Source: JAVBPB01 sp031549965 (GTDB taxonomy: Bacteria; Bacillota; Clostridia; Lachnospirales; Lachnospiraceae). Taken from it: a DNA stretch of 55,284 bases. The translations under genes and the position numbers were made by a program. The stretch's first letter is position 1, and every line of letters starts with the position of its first letter. The stretch is from contig JAVBPB010000094.1 in NCBI GenBank assembly GCA_031549965.1, forward strand, positions 1 through 55,284, read 5' to 3'. Positions 43,195 through 51,904 of this stretch are shown here, in pieces. Below the pieces are notes generated by a model. The model saw only the letters and a list, made by a program, of their open reading frames with translations. It made no database searches and was not told where the DNA came from.

Positions 43195-43705
43195 AGTTAT
43201 TCATCTCCTCCTTCTCAGAATCATCCAAACGTTTATTAATGATGTAAAACAACTTATATAAAAACACAGCTATAAGTAATGTATAAATCATTTCCGGAAG
43301 CATAATTCTTTTAAAGTAGTATGGCAAGTCCAACCTATTATGAAGAAGATATGTAAATACATATGCTAAAAAGTTATATACTAAATCGCTTATAGTTATT
43401 AAACCTAATGGAAGAATAATTTCTTCAATATAAAAAAGTTTATTAGCAAAGCCATTTAAGTATCCAATATACATATAGATTAAACCATATACGCCTATAA
43501 AATTGCCATACATCATATCTACAAGTAAACCACAAACCAGCCCAACAAACATTCCTGTCATTTTTCCTCTCATAAATGCAAGAGAAACTGTTACAATTAT
43601 TAATAAATTCGGCACAACATAAGCTAGTTCAAACCAGCCAAATACTGTACTTTGCAATAAAAAACATATAAATATCATTATAATATTAATAATAAAACGT
43701 TTCAT
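43187..43705 (-). CDS. mreD: Rod shape-determining protein MreD
   Basis: A 172-residue membrane protein with five to six spans of the MreD family, a scaffold of the elongasome between MreC and PBP2/RodA. Segments such as VVPNLLIIVTVSLAFMRGKMTGMFVGLVCGLLVDMMYG (in part, spanning about 30-67) fit the family pattern of a GLxxGLLxDxxxG motif. AAGGATTAG precedes the ATG. It overlaps the PBP2 start and follows mreC by 19 bases. Confidence 0.93.
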   Translation of the reverse strand: MKRFIINIIMIFICFLLQSTVFGWFELAYVVPNLLIIVTVSLAFMRGKMTGMFVGLVCGLLVDMMYGNFIGVYGLIYMYIGYLNGFANKLFYIEEIILPLGLITISDLVYNFLAYVFTYLLHNRLDLPYYFKRIMLPEMIYTLLIAVFLYKLFYIINKRLDDSEKEEMNNFD

Positions 43706-43724
43706 TGTCTAATCCTTTCAGATT

Positions 43725-44573
43725 TTAATGTAGCTCTTGTTTTAGTTCAGTTATTACAAGAACCTCTTGCAGATGTTCAAAATCTACAGCAGGTGTTAAA
43801 TGTGCTGTTTTCGTCATATTGGTTGAATCAATTTCTATATTACTAATATATCCAACTAAAATTCCTGACAGATATTTATTACTTATATATGAAGTAACAA
43901 TCTCTTCTCCATCTCTTACTTGTGCATCCTTACTTAGTAATTCCACTAGAATATACCCTTTATCAATTGATCGCATGTCACCATTAACAATACATGTATC
44001 TGATGATTTTAATACCATTGCACTTACACTGCTTGAATCATCTATTATCGATCTGACTTTCGAATAATTATGACCGACCTCTGTAATAATCCCAACAAGT
44101 CCACTTCCTGCCATAACATTCATATCTACACTAAGTCCATCATCGCTTCCTTTGTCAATTGTAAAGGAGCTATACCAATTTCCCGGATCTGTACTGATAA
44201 CTCTTGCTGCAACTTTTGGCATTGAAGCATATCTGCTGTCTAGTTCAAATAATGTTCTTAGCCTGTCCAGTTCATATTTATCCTGCTGTAAAATTTTATT
44301 ATCAAATTCGAGGGAGGCAACCTTTTCCTTAAGCGAAGCATTTTCATCTAATAATGCCTGCATTCTTTTTAAAGTATCAAGTTTTTCAAAAATGTATGTT
44401 CCAACAGTATTTATACCCTTTTGCATGGGAGAAATAACATAGCCTGTAAATGTTTTTACTCCTTCCACTTTGTCTTTGAATTGAAAGGAAACCACTAGTG
44501 TTATAACACATAAAACAGTAAGTACCATTAGAATATACTTAGGTTCAATATAAATTTTGTTTTTACGTTTCAT
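43725..44573 (-). CDS. mreC: Rod shape-determining protein MreC
   Basis: MreC is a bitopic protein linking MreB to periplasmic wall enzymes. The 282-residue product has one span (about 13-30), a coiled coil (about 65-105, with ENASLKEKVASLEFDNKIL) and the MreC beta-barrel domain (about 115-275), including ARVISTDPGNWYSSFTIDKGSDDGL (in part) and GLVGIITEVG. GAGGATAAG precedes the start. It lies between mreB and mreD. Confidence 0.95.
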   Translation of the reverse strand: MKRKNKIYIEPKYILMVLTVLCVITLVVSFQFKDKVEGVKTFTGYVISPMQKGINTVGTYIFEKLDTLKRMQALLDENASLKEKVASLEFDNKILQQDKYELDRLRTLFELDSRYASMPKVAARVISTDPGNWYSSFTIDKGSDDGLSVDMNVMAGSGLVGIITEVGHNYSKVRSIIDDSSSVSAMVLKSSDTCIVNGDMRSIDKGYILVELLSKDAQVRDGEEIVTSYISNKYLSGILVGYISNIEIDSTNMTKTAHLTPAVDFEHLQEVLVITELKQELH

Positions 44574-44596
44574 ATCTTATCCTCTACATAAATGTT

Positions 44597-45619
44597 CTAA
44601 TTGTAAATTATTTGTTTAAATGTTGATGCAAGTGATGAGAATTCTGCCTGTTCTATAACCTTTCCCAATCCATTAACAGCACTCATAGCATAATCTTTAC
44701 ATAAATTAACTTCTAATTCTGTTTCATCTTTAATAAGCTTATCTAAATCCTTTATTCTTGCTGAGCCTCCTGTTAAAAATATTCCCATATCAATAATATC
44801 TGCTGATAATTCAGGAGGAGTTCTTTCAAGTATTATTTTAATAGAGTCTACAATACTATGCAAATGCTCCTTTATTGATTCATGCACATCTTCTGCACTG
44901 ACTTCCATTTCGATTGGTAGACCTGTAACTATATTTCTGCCATATACTTTAGTAGTATTTACTTTATCTAAATAAGCACTGGATAATTCTTTTTTAATAA
45001 ATTCTGCGGTTTTATCTCCTACTATTAAGTTGTATTTTTTCCTCATACATACCTTTATAGATTCATCCAGATTATTACCGCCGATTTTTACCAATTTACT
45101 TAAAACAATACCACCTAATGAAATTATTGAAATCTCTGTGGTGTCAGCACCTATGTCTACTACCATATTTCCCTTTGGACTGTTTACATCAATACCAACT
45201 CCTAATGCATCTGCAATTGGCTTTTCAACAATTTTAATATTTTTAGCCTTTGTATATGCATTTGCAACAAGATCACTAAATGCTCTTTTTTCCACATCGG
45301 TAATATCAGTTGGAACTGCAATTAAAAAACTTGCTTTTCCAATACTTCTTTTTGTACTATTTAACTTTTTTAATAATTCATTTAGCAGGTTCTTCATATT
45401 ATGAATATCTGCAATTACACCATCTATTACTGGAAAGTTAACTTCAATATTCTGTGGTGCTTTTTCAAGCATGTCATATGCTTCATTGCCAACAGCAATA
45501 ATATTTTTACGATTTGCTATGGCAATAACATTTTTTTCATTAACCACCACTCCCTCATTTTTTTTAAAAATTTTAATAGAATTTGTACCAAAATCTATTC
45601 CAAACACTTTGCCTTCCAT
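44597..45619 (-). CDS. mreB: Actin-like rod shape protein MreB/Mbl family
   Basis: A bacterial actin that guides lateral wall synthesis. The product (340 residues from ATG 45619) has the phosphate-1 loop GIDFGTNSIKIF, phosphate-2 MVVDIGADTTEISIISLGG (in part) and the adenosine-binding GIFLTGGSARI motif. Some positions differ from canonical MreB (for example IGADTTE in place of IGGGTTE), so an Mbl/MreB-like paralogue is possible. AAGGAG precedes the start at 11 bases. It heads mreBCD after radC. Confidence 0.92.
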   Translation of the reverse strand: MEGKVFGIDFGTNSIKIFKKNEGVVVNEKNVIAIANRKNIIAVGNEAYDMLEKAPQNIEVNFPVIDGVIADIHNMKNLLNELLKKLNSTKRSIGKASFLIAVPTDITDVEKRAFSDLVANAYTKAKNIKIVEKPIADALGVGIDVNSPKGNMVVDIGADTTEISIISLGGIVLSKLVKIGGNNLDESIKVCMRKKYNLIVGDKTAEFIKKELSSAYLDKVNTTKVYGRNIVTGLPIEMEVSAEDVHESIKEHLHSIVDSIKIILERTPPELSADIIDMGIFLTGGSARIKDLDKLIKDETELEVNLCKDYAMSAVNGLGKVIEQAEFSSLASTFKQIIYN

Positions 45620-45655
45620 GTTTAAATTTTCTCCTTCCAGTGTCAAAATAGTGGG

Positions 45656-46351
45656 CTAAAATAATAGTTCCCGCTCTCTAAAACTTACATATTGATTATC
45701 TCCAATAATTATATGATCAATAAGTGTTACCCCTATTATTGCACCTGCATCCCGAATTCTTTTTGTCGCAATAATATCTTCCTTACTTGGGGTAGGGTCA
45801 CCACTTGGATGATTATGAATAAGAACTATATATACCGCTCCATACTTAATAGCTTCAACAAATATCTCTCTTGGTGAAATTATAGATGAATTTATTGTTC
45901 CTTTGGATATAATCATATCCTTTAATAAATTATTTTTTGTATCTAGGATTACCAACTTTATTTCTTCATTTGTAAAGTGCCTCATTTCCTGCATATAATA
46001 ATCGGCTATAATTTTTGGCGTGGATAATCCAATTTTTTTATTTAATGATGCTTTTGCCATTCTGTTAGTTAGCTCGGCTATACACTGTAATTGGATAGCT
46101 TTTACCTTTCCAATTCCTTTTATACCCATAAGCTCTTTAATTGTAAAATAATTAAGTCCAAGTATTCCTTTATTATCTTCTGAAAGATTAAGTACTTTTT
46201 GTGCAAGTTCAACAGCCCGAATATTTTTTGAGCCTGTTCTTATTATAACTGCCAATAGTTCTGCATCTGACAGCATTTTAGTACCATATCTTTCACATTT
46301 TTCATATGGCCTTTCTGTAATTGGCAGTTCCTTTACTGTTAAATGATTCAT
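45656..46351 (-). CDS. radC: RadC family JAMM-domain protein
   Basis: RadC-family protein (YicR/ComM-associated), with a helix-hairpin-helix region (GLNYFTIKELMGIKGIGKVKAIQLQ in part, about 65-95) and a C-terminal JAMM metalloprotease fold with HNHPSGDPTPSKEDI, holding the zinc His and Asp. A direct repair function has been disputed. ATG 46351 (231 residues) follows GTAGGAGGA. It sits between DUF4321 and mreB, as is common in Firmicutes. Confidence 0.94.
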   Translation of the reverse strand: MNHLTVKELPITERPYEKCERYGTKMLSDAELLAVIIRTGSKNIRAVELAQKVLNLSEDNKGILGLNYFTIKELMGIKGIGKVKAIQLQCIAELTNRMAKASLNKKIGLSTPKIIADYYMQEMRHFTNEEIKLVILDTKNNLLKDMIISKGTINSSIISPREIFVEAIKYGAVYIVLIHNHPSGDPTPSKEDIIATKRIRDAGAIIGVTLIDHIIIGDNQYVSFRERELLF

Positions 46352-46391
46352 CTGTCTCCTCCTACTTCTCTCCAAGTACAGTTAAGACATT

Positions 46392-46652
46392 TTAAATCTT
46401 TCTATATATTATTATGGCAATAATTATACCTATAATACTTGCAATAGTAATTTTTATATTTAATCCAAAGGTAAGCACTAAAATTCCAAGGTTTAATACA
46501 AACGGCGTACTTAGCCCAAACTCTTGTCCAAAATTTAGCCAGCTAAGAGCAGATACATTTTTAGCCAAATACCCTAAAAAACCACCTAGAACAATGCCAG
46601 ACAAAATAAGTAAAAATAGTGCCCATGAATTTTTACCAGCTGTTTTCGCCAT
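46392..46652 (-). CDS. DUF4321 membrane protein
   Basis: An 86-residue protein with two strongly hydrophobic spans (about 8-28 and 50-82) separated by a short loop (NVSALSWLNFGQEFGL). It belongs to the DUF4321 family, usually found next to radC/mreB in Clostridia. ATG 46652 has AAAGGAGG immediately upstream; the frame extends 30 codons further but without family similarity. Role unknown, probably in the envelope because of its neighbours. Confidence 0.88.
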   Translation of the reverse strand: MAKTAGKNSWALFLLILSGIVLGGFLGYLAKNVSALSWLNFGQEFGLSTPFVLNLGILVLTFGLNIKITIASIIGIIIAIIIYRKI

Positions 46653-46803
46653 ATTTTCCTCCTTTTTATTATTTATTAACTTTACTATGGTACATTCTAA
46701 CATAAATAGATAATTTTGTATATAAAATTTAATTACAAACATTTTTTATTTTTTTTCCTCTTTCGACTGTAAATGAGTAATAAAAGAAATATACAACAAA
46801 ATT

Positions 46804-49800
46804 TTACATATTAAATTCAAATATATCTTCTATATCCTTTTCGCTTAATTTGTTTAAAAATACTTCTCCTGATTCAATTACCGAATCTGCCAAATCTTTT
46901 TTATTCTTTTGGAGCTTATATATTTTTTCTTCAATAGTTCCTTTTGTAAGTAATTTTATTACCTGGACAGAATTTTTTTGACCTATACGATAAACCCTGT
47001 CTGTTGCCTGTTCCTCTACAGCCGGATTCCACCACGGATCATAATGAATTACCGTATCTGCCCCTGTTAAATTAAGACCTGTTCCTCCCGCCTTTAAGGA
47101 TATTAAAAATACACTTCCTTCTCCATTATTAAATCTTTTTACATAATCCCCTCTTACTTTGGATTCAGTATCTCCTGTTAAATAAAAATATCCTATATCT
47201 AATTTTTTTATTTCAGATTCAATTATTGAAAGCATTGACGTAAATTGAGAAAATATAAGAACTCTGTGTCCATTTTCAATAGCATCTGGAAGGATTTCCA
47301 TAAGCAGTTCAAGTTTACCACTATCACCCCTATAATTTTCTATAAATGTTGCGGGATGACAACAAATCTGTCTAAGTCTGGTTAAGCCAGCAAGAATTTT
47401 TAGCTTACTTTTTTCAAATCCATTCTTAGCTACCTCTGAATTAATTTCTGATTTTAAATTTTCCATAAAAGAAGCATACACTTTTTTCTGGCTATCAGTT
47501 AATTCCGTCAGCATCTTTGTCTCAATTTTTTCTGGTAATTCAGTTAAAACATCTTTTTTCATTCTTCTTAATATAAATGGTCTTATCTTTTTAGTTAAAT
47601 CCTCCAAAACTTTTTTATCAGAATCCTTAACTATTGGTTTTTCAAATTTGTTTGTAAATTTATTATAACTTAATAAATATCCCGGCATTACAAAATCAAA
47701 TATAGACCACAATTCAATAAGTGAATTTTCTATAGGAGTGCCTGTTAAAGCAAATTTACTTCTTGCATTGATTTGTTTTACCGCCTTAGAGCTTTGTGAG
47801 TTAGGATTTTTTATATACTGTGCCTCATCTATAAAGCATGTATCAAATTGAATATCACAATAATATTCAATATCTCTTCTAATAAGAGGATACGATGTTA
47901 TTATAATATCAATGTTTGAAATATTATTTAATAAATCTTGTCTTTCTTCTGGTTTTCCTGATATAACTACTGAATGCAGTGTAGGTGCAAATATTTCAAT
48001 TTCATCCTGCCAGTTATATACTAATGAGGTTGGGCATACAATTAAACTTGGTTCATTTATATCTGCTTTTTTAGATAAAATATATACAATGGATTGTAGT
48101 GTTTTTCCAAGACCCATATCATCTGCCAAAATTCCACCAAGCTTATTATTTGACAGTGTTTTAAGCCATTTTAATCCGGTTAATTGATATGGTCTTAGCT
48201 CTGCATTAAGCTCATCAGGTGCTTTTATTTCTAGTTGCTCAGGATTGCGTATTAAATCAATGAATTTATTAAAATACTCATTTTTTTCTACATTTATATT
48301 TTGTGTGTTTTCAAAAGCAGAATTAAGGTACAAAGCCTGACTTAATGGCAACGTCATATTTTTCTTAATATCCTTATTTTGTATATCCAGATAATCCATT
48401 ATGTTTACAATATCTGATAATTCACTATTTTCAAGATTAATAAAAGTGCCATCTTTTAATCTAAAATATTTTTTCTTTAACTTATATGAATTAAACAAAT
48501 CCTTTAGCTCATCATTATCTAAACCATCATAATCAAACTCCATTTCAAACAGATCTATTTCTTCATTCATTTTAAGTCTTGCACCAATGTTAGAATTTTG
48601 CTTTACTTTAATGTTTTTAAATGATTCTGAATAAAATATTTCAAACATTGAACCTAAATCTTGTATTTTTTTTGTTAAAAAATCATATATATCTTTTTCA
48701 TCTTTCATTACAAAATAATCTTTACTAGTTGCAAATCCTAATTTTTCTAAAGTAGCAATAGCTTCATCTTCTTTTTTTGCTTGCCTTAATATTATTGCAT
48801 CGTTTTTTTTATCGTTTTTTAATGGGTTTATTTCAACATTATCATATTGATATATTAATTCTGTTTTTATGTTGTTTTTAATTCTGTCTAAATATAGCTT
48901 ACATTTTAGTTCAGCCGCTATATATTTATTTTTTATTTCAGCCGGAATATCTATTTCCATAGTTTCGTTAATTTTTGGAAGAATTGTTTCTAAAAATCTT
49001 TTTTTATTATCTCCTGAAAATTTTAACTCATCGTTATTATTGAAGTGATTATAAAATGGAATATAGTTTTTTGTAAATTTTTTATCTGTTAAATATATTG
49101 CATTATTAATAAAAAGTAACTCTCCACTTTCTGTAATTGGAATTACCTTTTCATTTTCTGATTTTTTCAGTGCTATTGATTGATTTTCTACATCTAAGGA
49201 ATATTTTATTATAGGATTATTATTATGAAATGAAACATCATTATATACTTGACCATATAGCTCCAGATTAAATCTATTATCTCCTATTGAACGCAATAAT
49301 TTTATTAACATATTTTTCGTAAACGAAAGACGGCTTTTATTAAATATATTATAATAGTAAGAATTGTTGCCTCCGGTAGTCTCATTTATTTCGTATATTT
49401 GTGTTAAATAATCTAATATTAATAAAGAGCTTTCTTCAAAGTGACTTTCACCACTGGTATATTTAAAGTCTTTTCCAAGTATTATGTTTTCTTCATTAAT
49501 GTATTGTTCTAAGAATTTTTTTATATTTTGAATCTTGTATAGTTTTTGACTTCCGGCTCTAAGACAAATGTCTGCTTTAGTGTATTTATTTTTTAAAATA
49601 GTGTCTATATTAATGAGGATTTCCAGTTTAAATGATTCTCCAATTATTTCACTGTATGATTGTCTTTCAAAATAACCTATCAGGCTGGATACGACTTGTT
49701 CTTCCTGAGTTAGGTTTTCTGATTCTCCTTTGTGATCATAGTATTCAGAGATGCTAAGCAGTACGGCTACCACATGTTTGCAACCACCGGTGAATTTCTT

Positions 49801-50019
49801 TGAGGAAGGGCAAGTACATGAATAGGTAAATTTTTTGTTTTCAACACTTATTATTACTACATAGTCCATTCCGCCCTTTACTATGGCTCTGTATTGACTA
49901 CTTGATTGTGACCAAGATACACTTTTTACTGCGTTTAATTTATAGTATCGCAGTCCTCTTGAATAGGTGATTTCGTTCATGGCTAGTTTACGAATATTTG
50001 ATTTTGAAATATAGAACAT
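46804..50019 (-). CDS. SNF2-family helicase with SWIM zinc finger
   Basis: A 1071-residue Swi2/Snf2 ATPase. Near the N-terminus (about 45-75) a SWIM motif CTCPSSKKFTGGCKHVVAVL gives a CxCxnCxH zinc site. A central bacterial SNF2-associated domain (about 250-590) precedes the helicase core: Walker A DDMGLGKTLQSIVYIL, DEAQ box FIDEAQYIKN, TGTPIENSLIELWS, and the C-terminal helicase SLKAGGTGLNLTGADTVIHYDPWWN-type motif VI region with RVYRIGQ. It likely remodels or translocates on DNA or RNA polymerase complexes. The ATG 50019 follows AGGAG by eight bases; GTG three codons upstream is an alternative. Confidence 0.93.
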   Translation of the reverse strand: MFYISKSNIRKLAMNEITYSRGLRYYKLNAVKSVSWSQSSSQYRAIVKGGMDYVVIISVENKKFTYSCTCPSSKKFTGGCKHVVAVLLSISEYYDHKGESENLTQEEQVVSSLIGYFERQSYSEIIGESFKLEILINIDTILKNKYTKADICLRAGSQKLYKIQNIKKFLEQYINEENIILGKDFKYTSGESHFEESSLLILDYLTQIYEINETTGGNNSYYYNIFNKSRLSFTKNMLIKLLRSIGDNRFNLELYGQVYNDVSFHNNNPIIKYSLDVENQSIALKKSENEKVIPITESGELLFINNAIYLTDKKFTKNYIPFYNHFNNNDELKFSGDNKKRFLETILPKINETMEIDIPAEIKNKYIAAELKCKLYLDRIKNNIKTELIYQYDNVEINPLKNDKKNDAIILRQAKKEDEAIATLEKLGFATSKDYFVMKDEKDIYDFLTKKIQDLGSMFEIFYSESFKNIKVKQNSNIGARLKMNEEIDLFEMEFDYDGLDNDELKDLFNSYKLKKKYFRLKDGTFINLENSELSDIVNIMDYLDIQNKDIKKNMTLPLSQALYLNSAFENTQNINVEKNEYFNKFIDLIRNPEQLEIKAPDELNAELRPYQLTGLKWLKTLSNNKLGGILADDMGLGKTLQSIVYILSKKADINEPSLIVCPTSLVYNWQDEIEIFAPTLHSVVISGKPEERQDLLNNISNIDIIITSYPLIRRDIEYYCDIQFDTCFIDEAQYIKNPNSQSSKAVKQINARSKFALTGTPIENSLIELWSIFDFVMPGYLLSYNKFTNKFEKPIVKDSDKKVLEDLTKKIRPFILRRMKKDVLTELPEKIETKMLTELTDSQKKVYASFMENLKSEINSEVAKNGFEKSKLKILAGLTRLRQICCHPATFIENYRGDSGKLELLMEILPDAIENGHRVLIFSQFTSMLSIIESEIKKLDIGYFYLTGDTESKVRGDYVKRFNNGEGSVFLISLKAGGTGLNLTGADTVIHYDPWWNPAVEEQATDRVYRIGQKNSVQVIKLLTKGTIEEKIYKLQKNKKDLADSVIESGEVFLNKLSEKDIEDIFEFNM

Positions 50020-50040
50020 GGTTTTCACTCCTATTATTGC

Positions 50041-50190
50041 TTTTGGTGATTTAGGCTTGGGTTTTGTTTTGCCTTTTGGACTTATCTTTTGGTTTTTTTA
50101 TTACCTTTAGAGATTCAATCTTTTTTGTTTGCTTGTTTTGTCTTTGAAGACTCAACCTTTTTAGTTTATTTGTTTTGCCTTTAGTCTTTC
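50041..50190. repeat. T-rich degenerate tandem repeats (37-base unit)
   Basis: Two adjacent 37-base units at 50104-50140 and 50141-50177 match at 29 of 37 positions, with partial units before (from about 50072) and after (50178-50192). The strand is strongly T-biased. It lies directly upstream of the helicase gene, in its leader. On the minus strand one frame is open but reads a low-complexity Lys/Asn/Gln peptide without a start signal, so I do not call a gene. Confidence 0.6.
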
Positions 50191-50191
50191 A

Positions 50192-50345
50192 GAATATTCT
50201 GACAAGTGTTTTGATAAAAAACCAGATATGCCAAACATTCCAAGGAGCCCCTAAAACAAAATTGTGTCAGGAAAGCCTTCCACAATTTTTGGTCTCCTTT
50301 CCATTGCATATATGGTTTTTTATCAAAACACTTGTCAGAATATTC
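50192..50345. repeat. 154-base palindromic element with 39-base inverted arms
   Basis: 50192-50230 is the reverse complement of 50307-50345 with one mismatch in 39. The 76-base centre folds again: AAGGAG (50242-50247) with CTCCTT (50294-50299), and AAAATTGTG (50258-50266) with CACAATTTT (50281-50289). It would form one long hairpin in RNA or a cruciform in DNA. A frame open over part of it is a by-product of the symmetry. Most like a MITE-type element; no transposase is near. Confidence 0.75.
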
Positions 50346-50660
50346 GGGTAGTTTATTACAATTGAAATCCTTAATACTGAAATTCAATTTCAATTTGATT
50401 TATATTAAGATAAAATTATTGATTAAATATTTTATATAAAATTAATTAAGTAAATTCACTGAAATATAATTTTAAAGGTGGTCTAATCAGTTCTGTTCAT
50501 TATTTGATAGAATTTTTATTATTTGCTTATATTTAATAATTTAATATTTTTTCTTATTATAATTATTTTTTATAAAAATCCATTTGATTATTATAACATA
50601 TTTTGGGTTGTATCTGCAAATGAAATTTTGTTAATATATAAGGATTGATATAATTTTTTG
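50346..50660. other. Very AT-rich intergenic sequence
   Basis: About 315 bases between the palindromic element and the dispersed repeat. No gene, terminator or recognised RNA is visible. It probably carries the promoter of the helicase (minus strand) or of the nucleosidase (plus strand), but no box is convincing. Confidence 0.5.
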
Positions 50661-50704
50661 CTATTCACATCCAATGTTGCTGACTTAAGGCTTTTGATTC
50701 CATG
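50661..50704 (+). repeat. Dispersed repeat, copy A
   Basis: CTATTCAC, then CCAATGTTGCTGACTTAAGG, then CTTTTGATTC. It matches the copy at 55094-55133 at about 33 of 40 positions. The core CAATGNNGTCAACTTAAGG is also found at 51757-51794 (opposite strand) and 55144-55174. Confidence 0.65.
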
Positions 50705-50881
50705 GGGGAGGGCTTATTATACTTTATAATGGCATTATATGCCATGGAAATGAGACAATACACACCAAATGATTTTGTTTCATTGATTTTTGGCTTTTCC
50801 AATGATATAATAAAATCTATGAAGTCATTAGGCAAGTATATGACTATTGTACTAAAATTTATATTTTATGGAGGGATACAC

Positions 50882-51586
50882 TTGATAAAGATAGGAATAC
50901 TTTGTGCTGGAGATAGAGAGCTTGCACCATTTTTACCACATATCCAAAATTGTAAGGAATCAAAAAAGGCAATGTTGAAATTTTATGAAGGTACAATAAA
51001 TAATGTAGATATTGTAACCTTATATAGTGGTGTGTGCAAAACTAATGCTGCCGTTGCTTCTCAAATTCTAATAGATAATTATAATGTTGACTTAATTATA
51101 AATGCGGGTACTGCTGGTGGAATGGATAGTAAACTTGAGATATTTGACACAGTAATAACTACTGAAGTCGCTCACCATGATGTAAATGAGGATATATTGA
51201 CAGAGTTTCATCCATGGATGCCCTCTATATACTTTAGAGCTGATGAAACATTATTGAAATTATCCCAACAGGTTGCAAAACATTTTATGTCAGAATCAGA
51301 TAACGCAATTTATTTTGGAAGAACGATTACGGGTGAAAAATTTATAACTGACCATGGTAGAGATGAAATAAATTCTTTTTTTTGTCCTTTATCCGTTGAT
51401 ATGGAAACGGCAAGCATTGCTCAGGTTTGCTATGTGAATAGCATACCATTTATTGCAATCAGAACATTAACCGATACAGCTACCCATAGTGGAGGAGAAA
51501 ACTTTGACAAGAACTGTGATAAAGCATCTACTATTTCAAAAGATATTGTGTTGGAGCTTTTGAATAAAATAAAAAATTATTACTAA
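50882..51586 (+). CDS. 5'-methylthioadenosine/S-adenosylhomocysteine nucleosidase
   Basis: MTA/SAH nucleosidase releases adenine from methylthioadenosine and S-adenosylhomocysteine. I place the start at TTG 50882, six bases after GGAGGG, giving 234 residues, the family length; the upstream open frame (from 50702) has no family similarity. Catalytic residues are visible: Glu13 in AGDRELAPF, Glu in VDMETASIAQVCYVNSIPF (in part) and Asp in RTLTDTATHS. INAGTAGG is the ribose/phosphate-side glycine motif. It is transcribed alone. Confidence 0.9.
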   Translation: MIKIGILCAGDRELAPFLPHIQNCKESKKAMLKFYEGTINNVDIVTLYSGVCKTNAAVASQILIDNYNVDLIINAGTAGGMDSKLEIFDTVITTEVAHHDVNEDILTEFHPWMPSIYFRADETLLKLSQQVAKHFMSESDNAIYFGRTITGEKFITDHGRDEINSFFCPLSVDMETASIAQVCYVNSIPFIAIRTLTDTATHSGGENFDKNCDKASTISKDIVLELLNKIKNYY

Positions 51587-51756
51587 TATATATTTTTTTA
51601 AAAAAGCACTAAATATGCAAAATAGACCAGAATTTTGCATAAGAAATTACAAAATGGGGTACTAGGTTAGCAACATTAATCTAATATCAATACAAAATAA
51701 TTTTACAAAGATGCAAGTTTAATGTTTTTCTGAGGGGGCGGTATCTAAATGGCAAT

Positions 51757-51794
51757 GCGTTCGTTACACAAAAACCTTAAGTTGACATCATTGA
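51757..51794 (-). repeat. Dispersed repeat, copy D (minus strand)
   Basis: On the minus strand CAATGATGTCAACTTAAGG is followed by TTTTTGTGTAACGAACGC, related to the copies at 50661, 55091 and 55144. The orientation is opposite to those. Confidence 0.6.
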
Positions 51795-51825
51795 CAAACT
51801 TCCCCAATTAAAACAAAAAAAAGCA

Positions 51826-51878
51826 TTGACATTTTCCCAAAATTATATCAAAATAGTATAGTAAAGCTTTAAAGCTTT
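51826..51878 (+). promoter_or_regulatory. trpB2 promoter region with tandem AAAGCTTT palindromes
   Basis: A perfect -35 TTGACA at 51826-51831; the -10 is less certain (CAAAAT at 51849-51854 with 17-base spacing). Downstream, AAAGCTTT occurs twice in direct succession (51863-51878), just before the ribosome site, a possible operator. Confidence 0.55.
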
Positions 51879-51904
51879 AAATACCCCAGAAAGGAGCCAA
51901 CACA

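Larger units (their letters stand above)
51587..51904 (+). other. Intergenic region ahead of trpB2
   Basis: About 318 bases without a gene. It holds a dispersed-repeat copy on the minus strand (51757-51794), preceded by a GGGGGCGGTATCTAAATGGC tract (51734-51753), the trpB2 promoter elements (51826-51878) and the AAAGGAGCC ribosome site. I looked for a T-box or trp leader and see none. Confidence 0.6.

Noticed and set aside
44597..45619. Possible DnaK/FtsA-type identity of the actin-like gene
   Set aside because: Length, the GIDFGTNSIKIF opening and position before mreC-mreD favour MreB/Mbl.
50181..50393. Open frame of 70 codons on the minus strand
   Set aside because: It lies across the 39-base inverted repeat and has no ribosome site or family; it is a by-product of the palindrome.
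50702..50881. N-terminal extension of the nucleosidase frame
   Set aside because: The TTG at 50882 has a strong ribosome site and gives the standard family length; the extension has no family similarity.
51587..51904. T-box or tryptophan leader ahead of trpB2
   Set aside because: No T-box motif, antiterminator or Trp-codon leader peptide could be found; the space is filled by a repeat and promoter.
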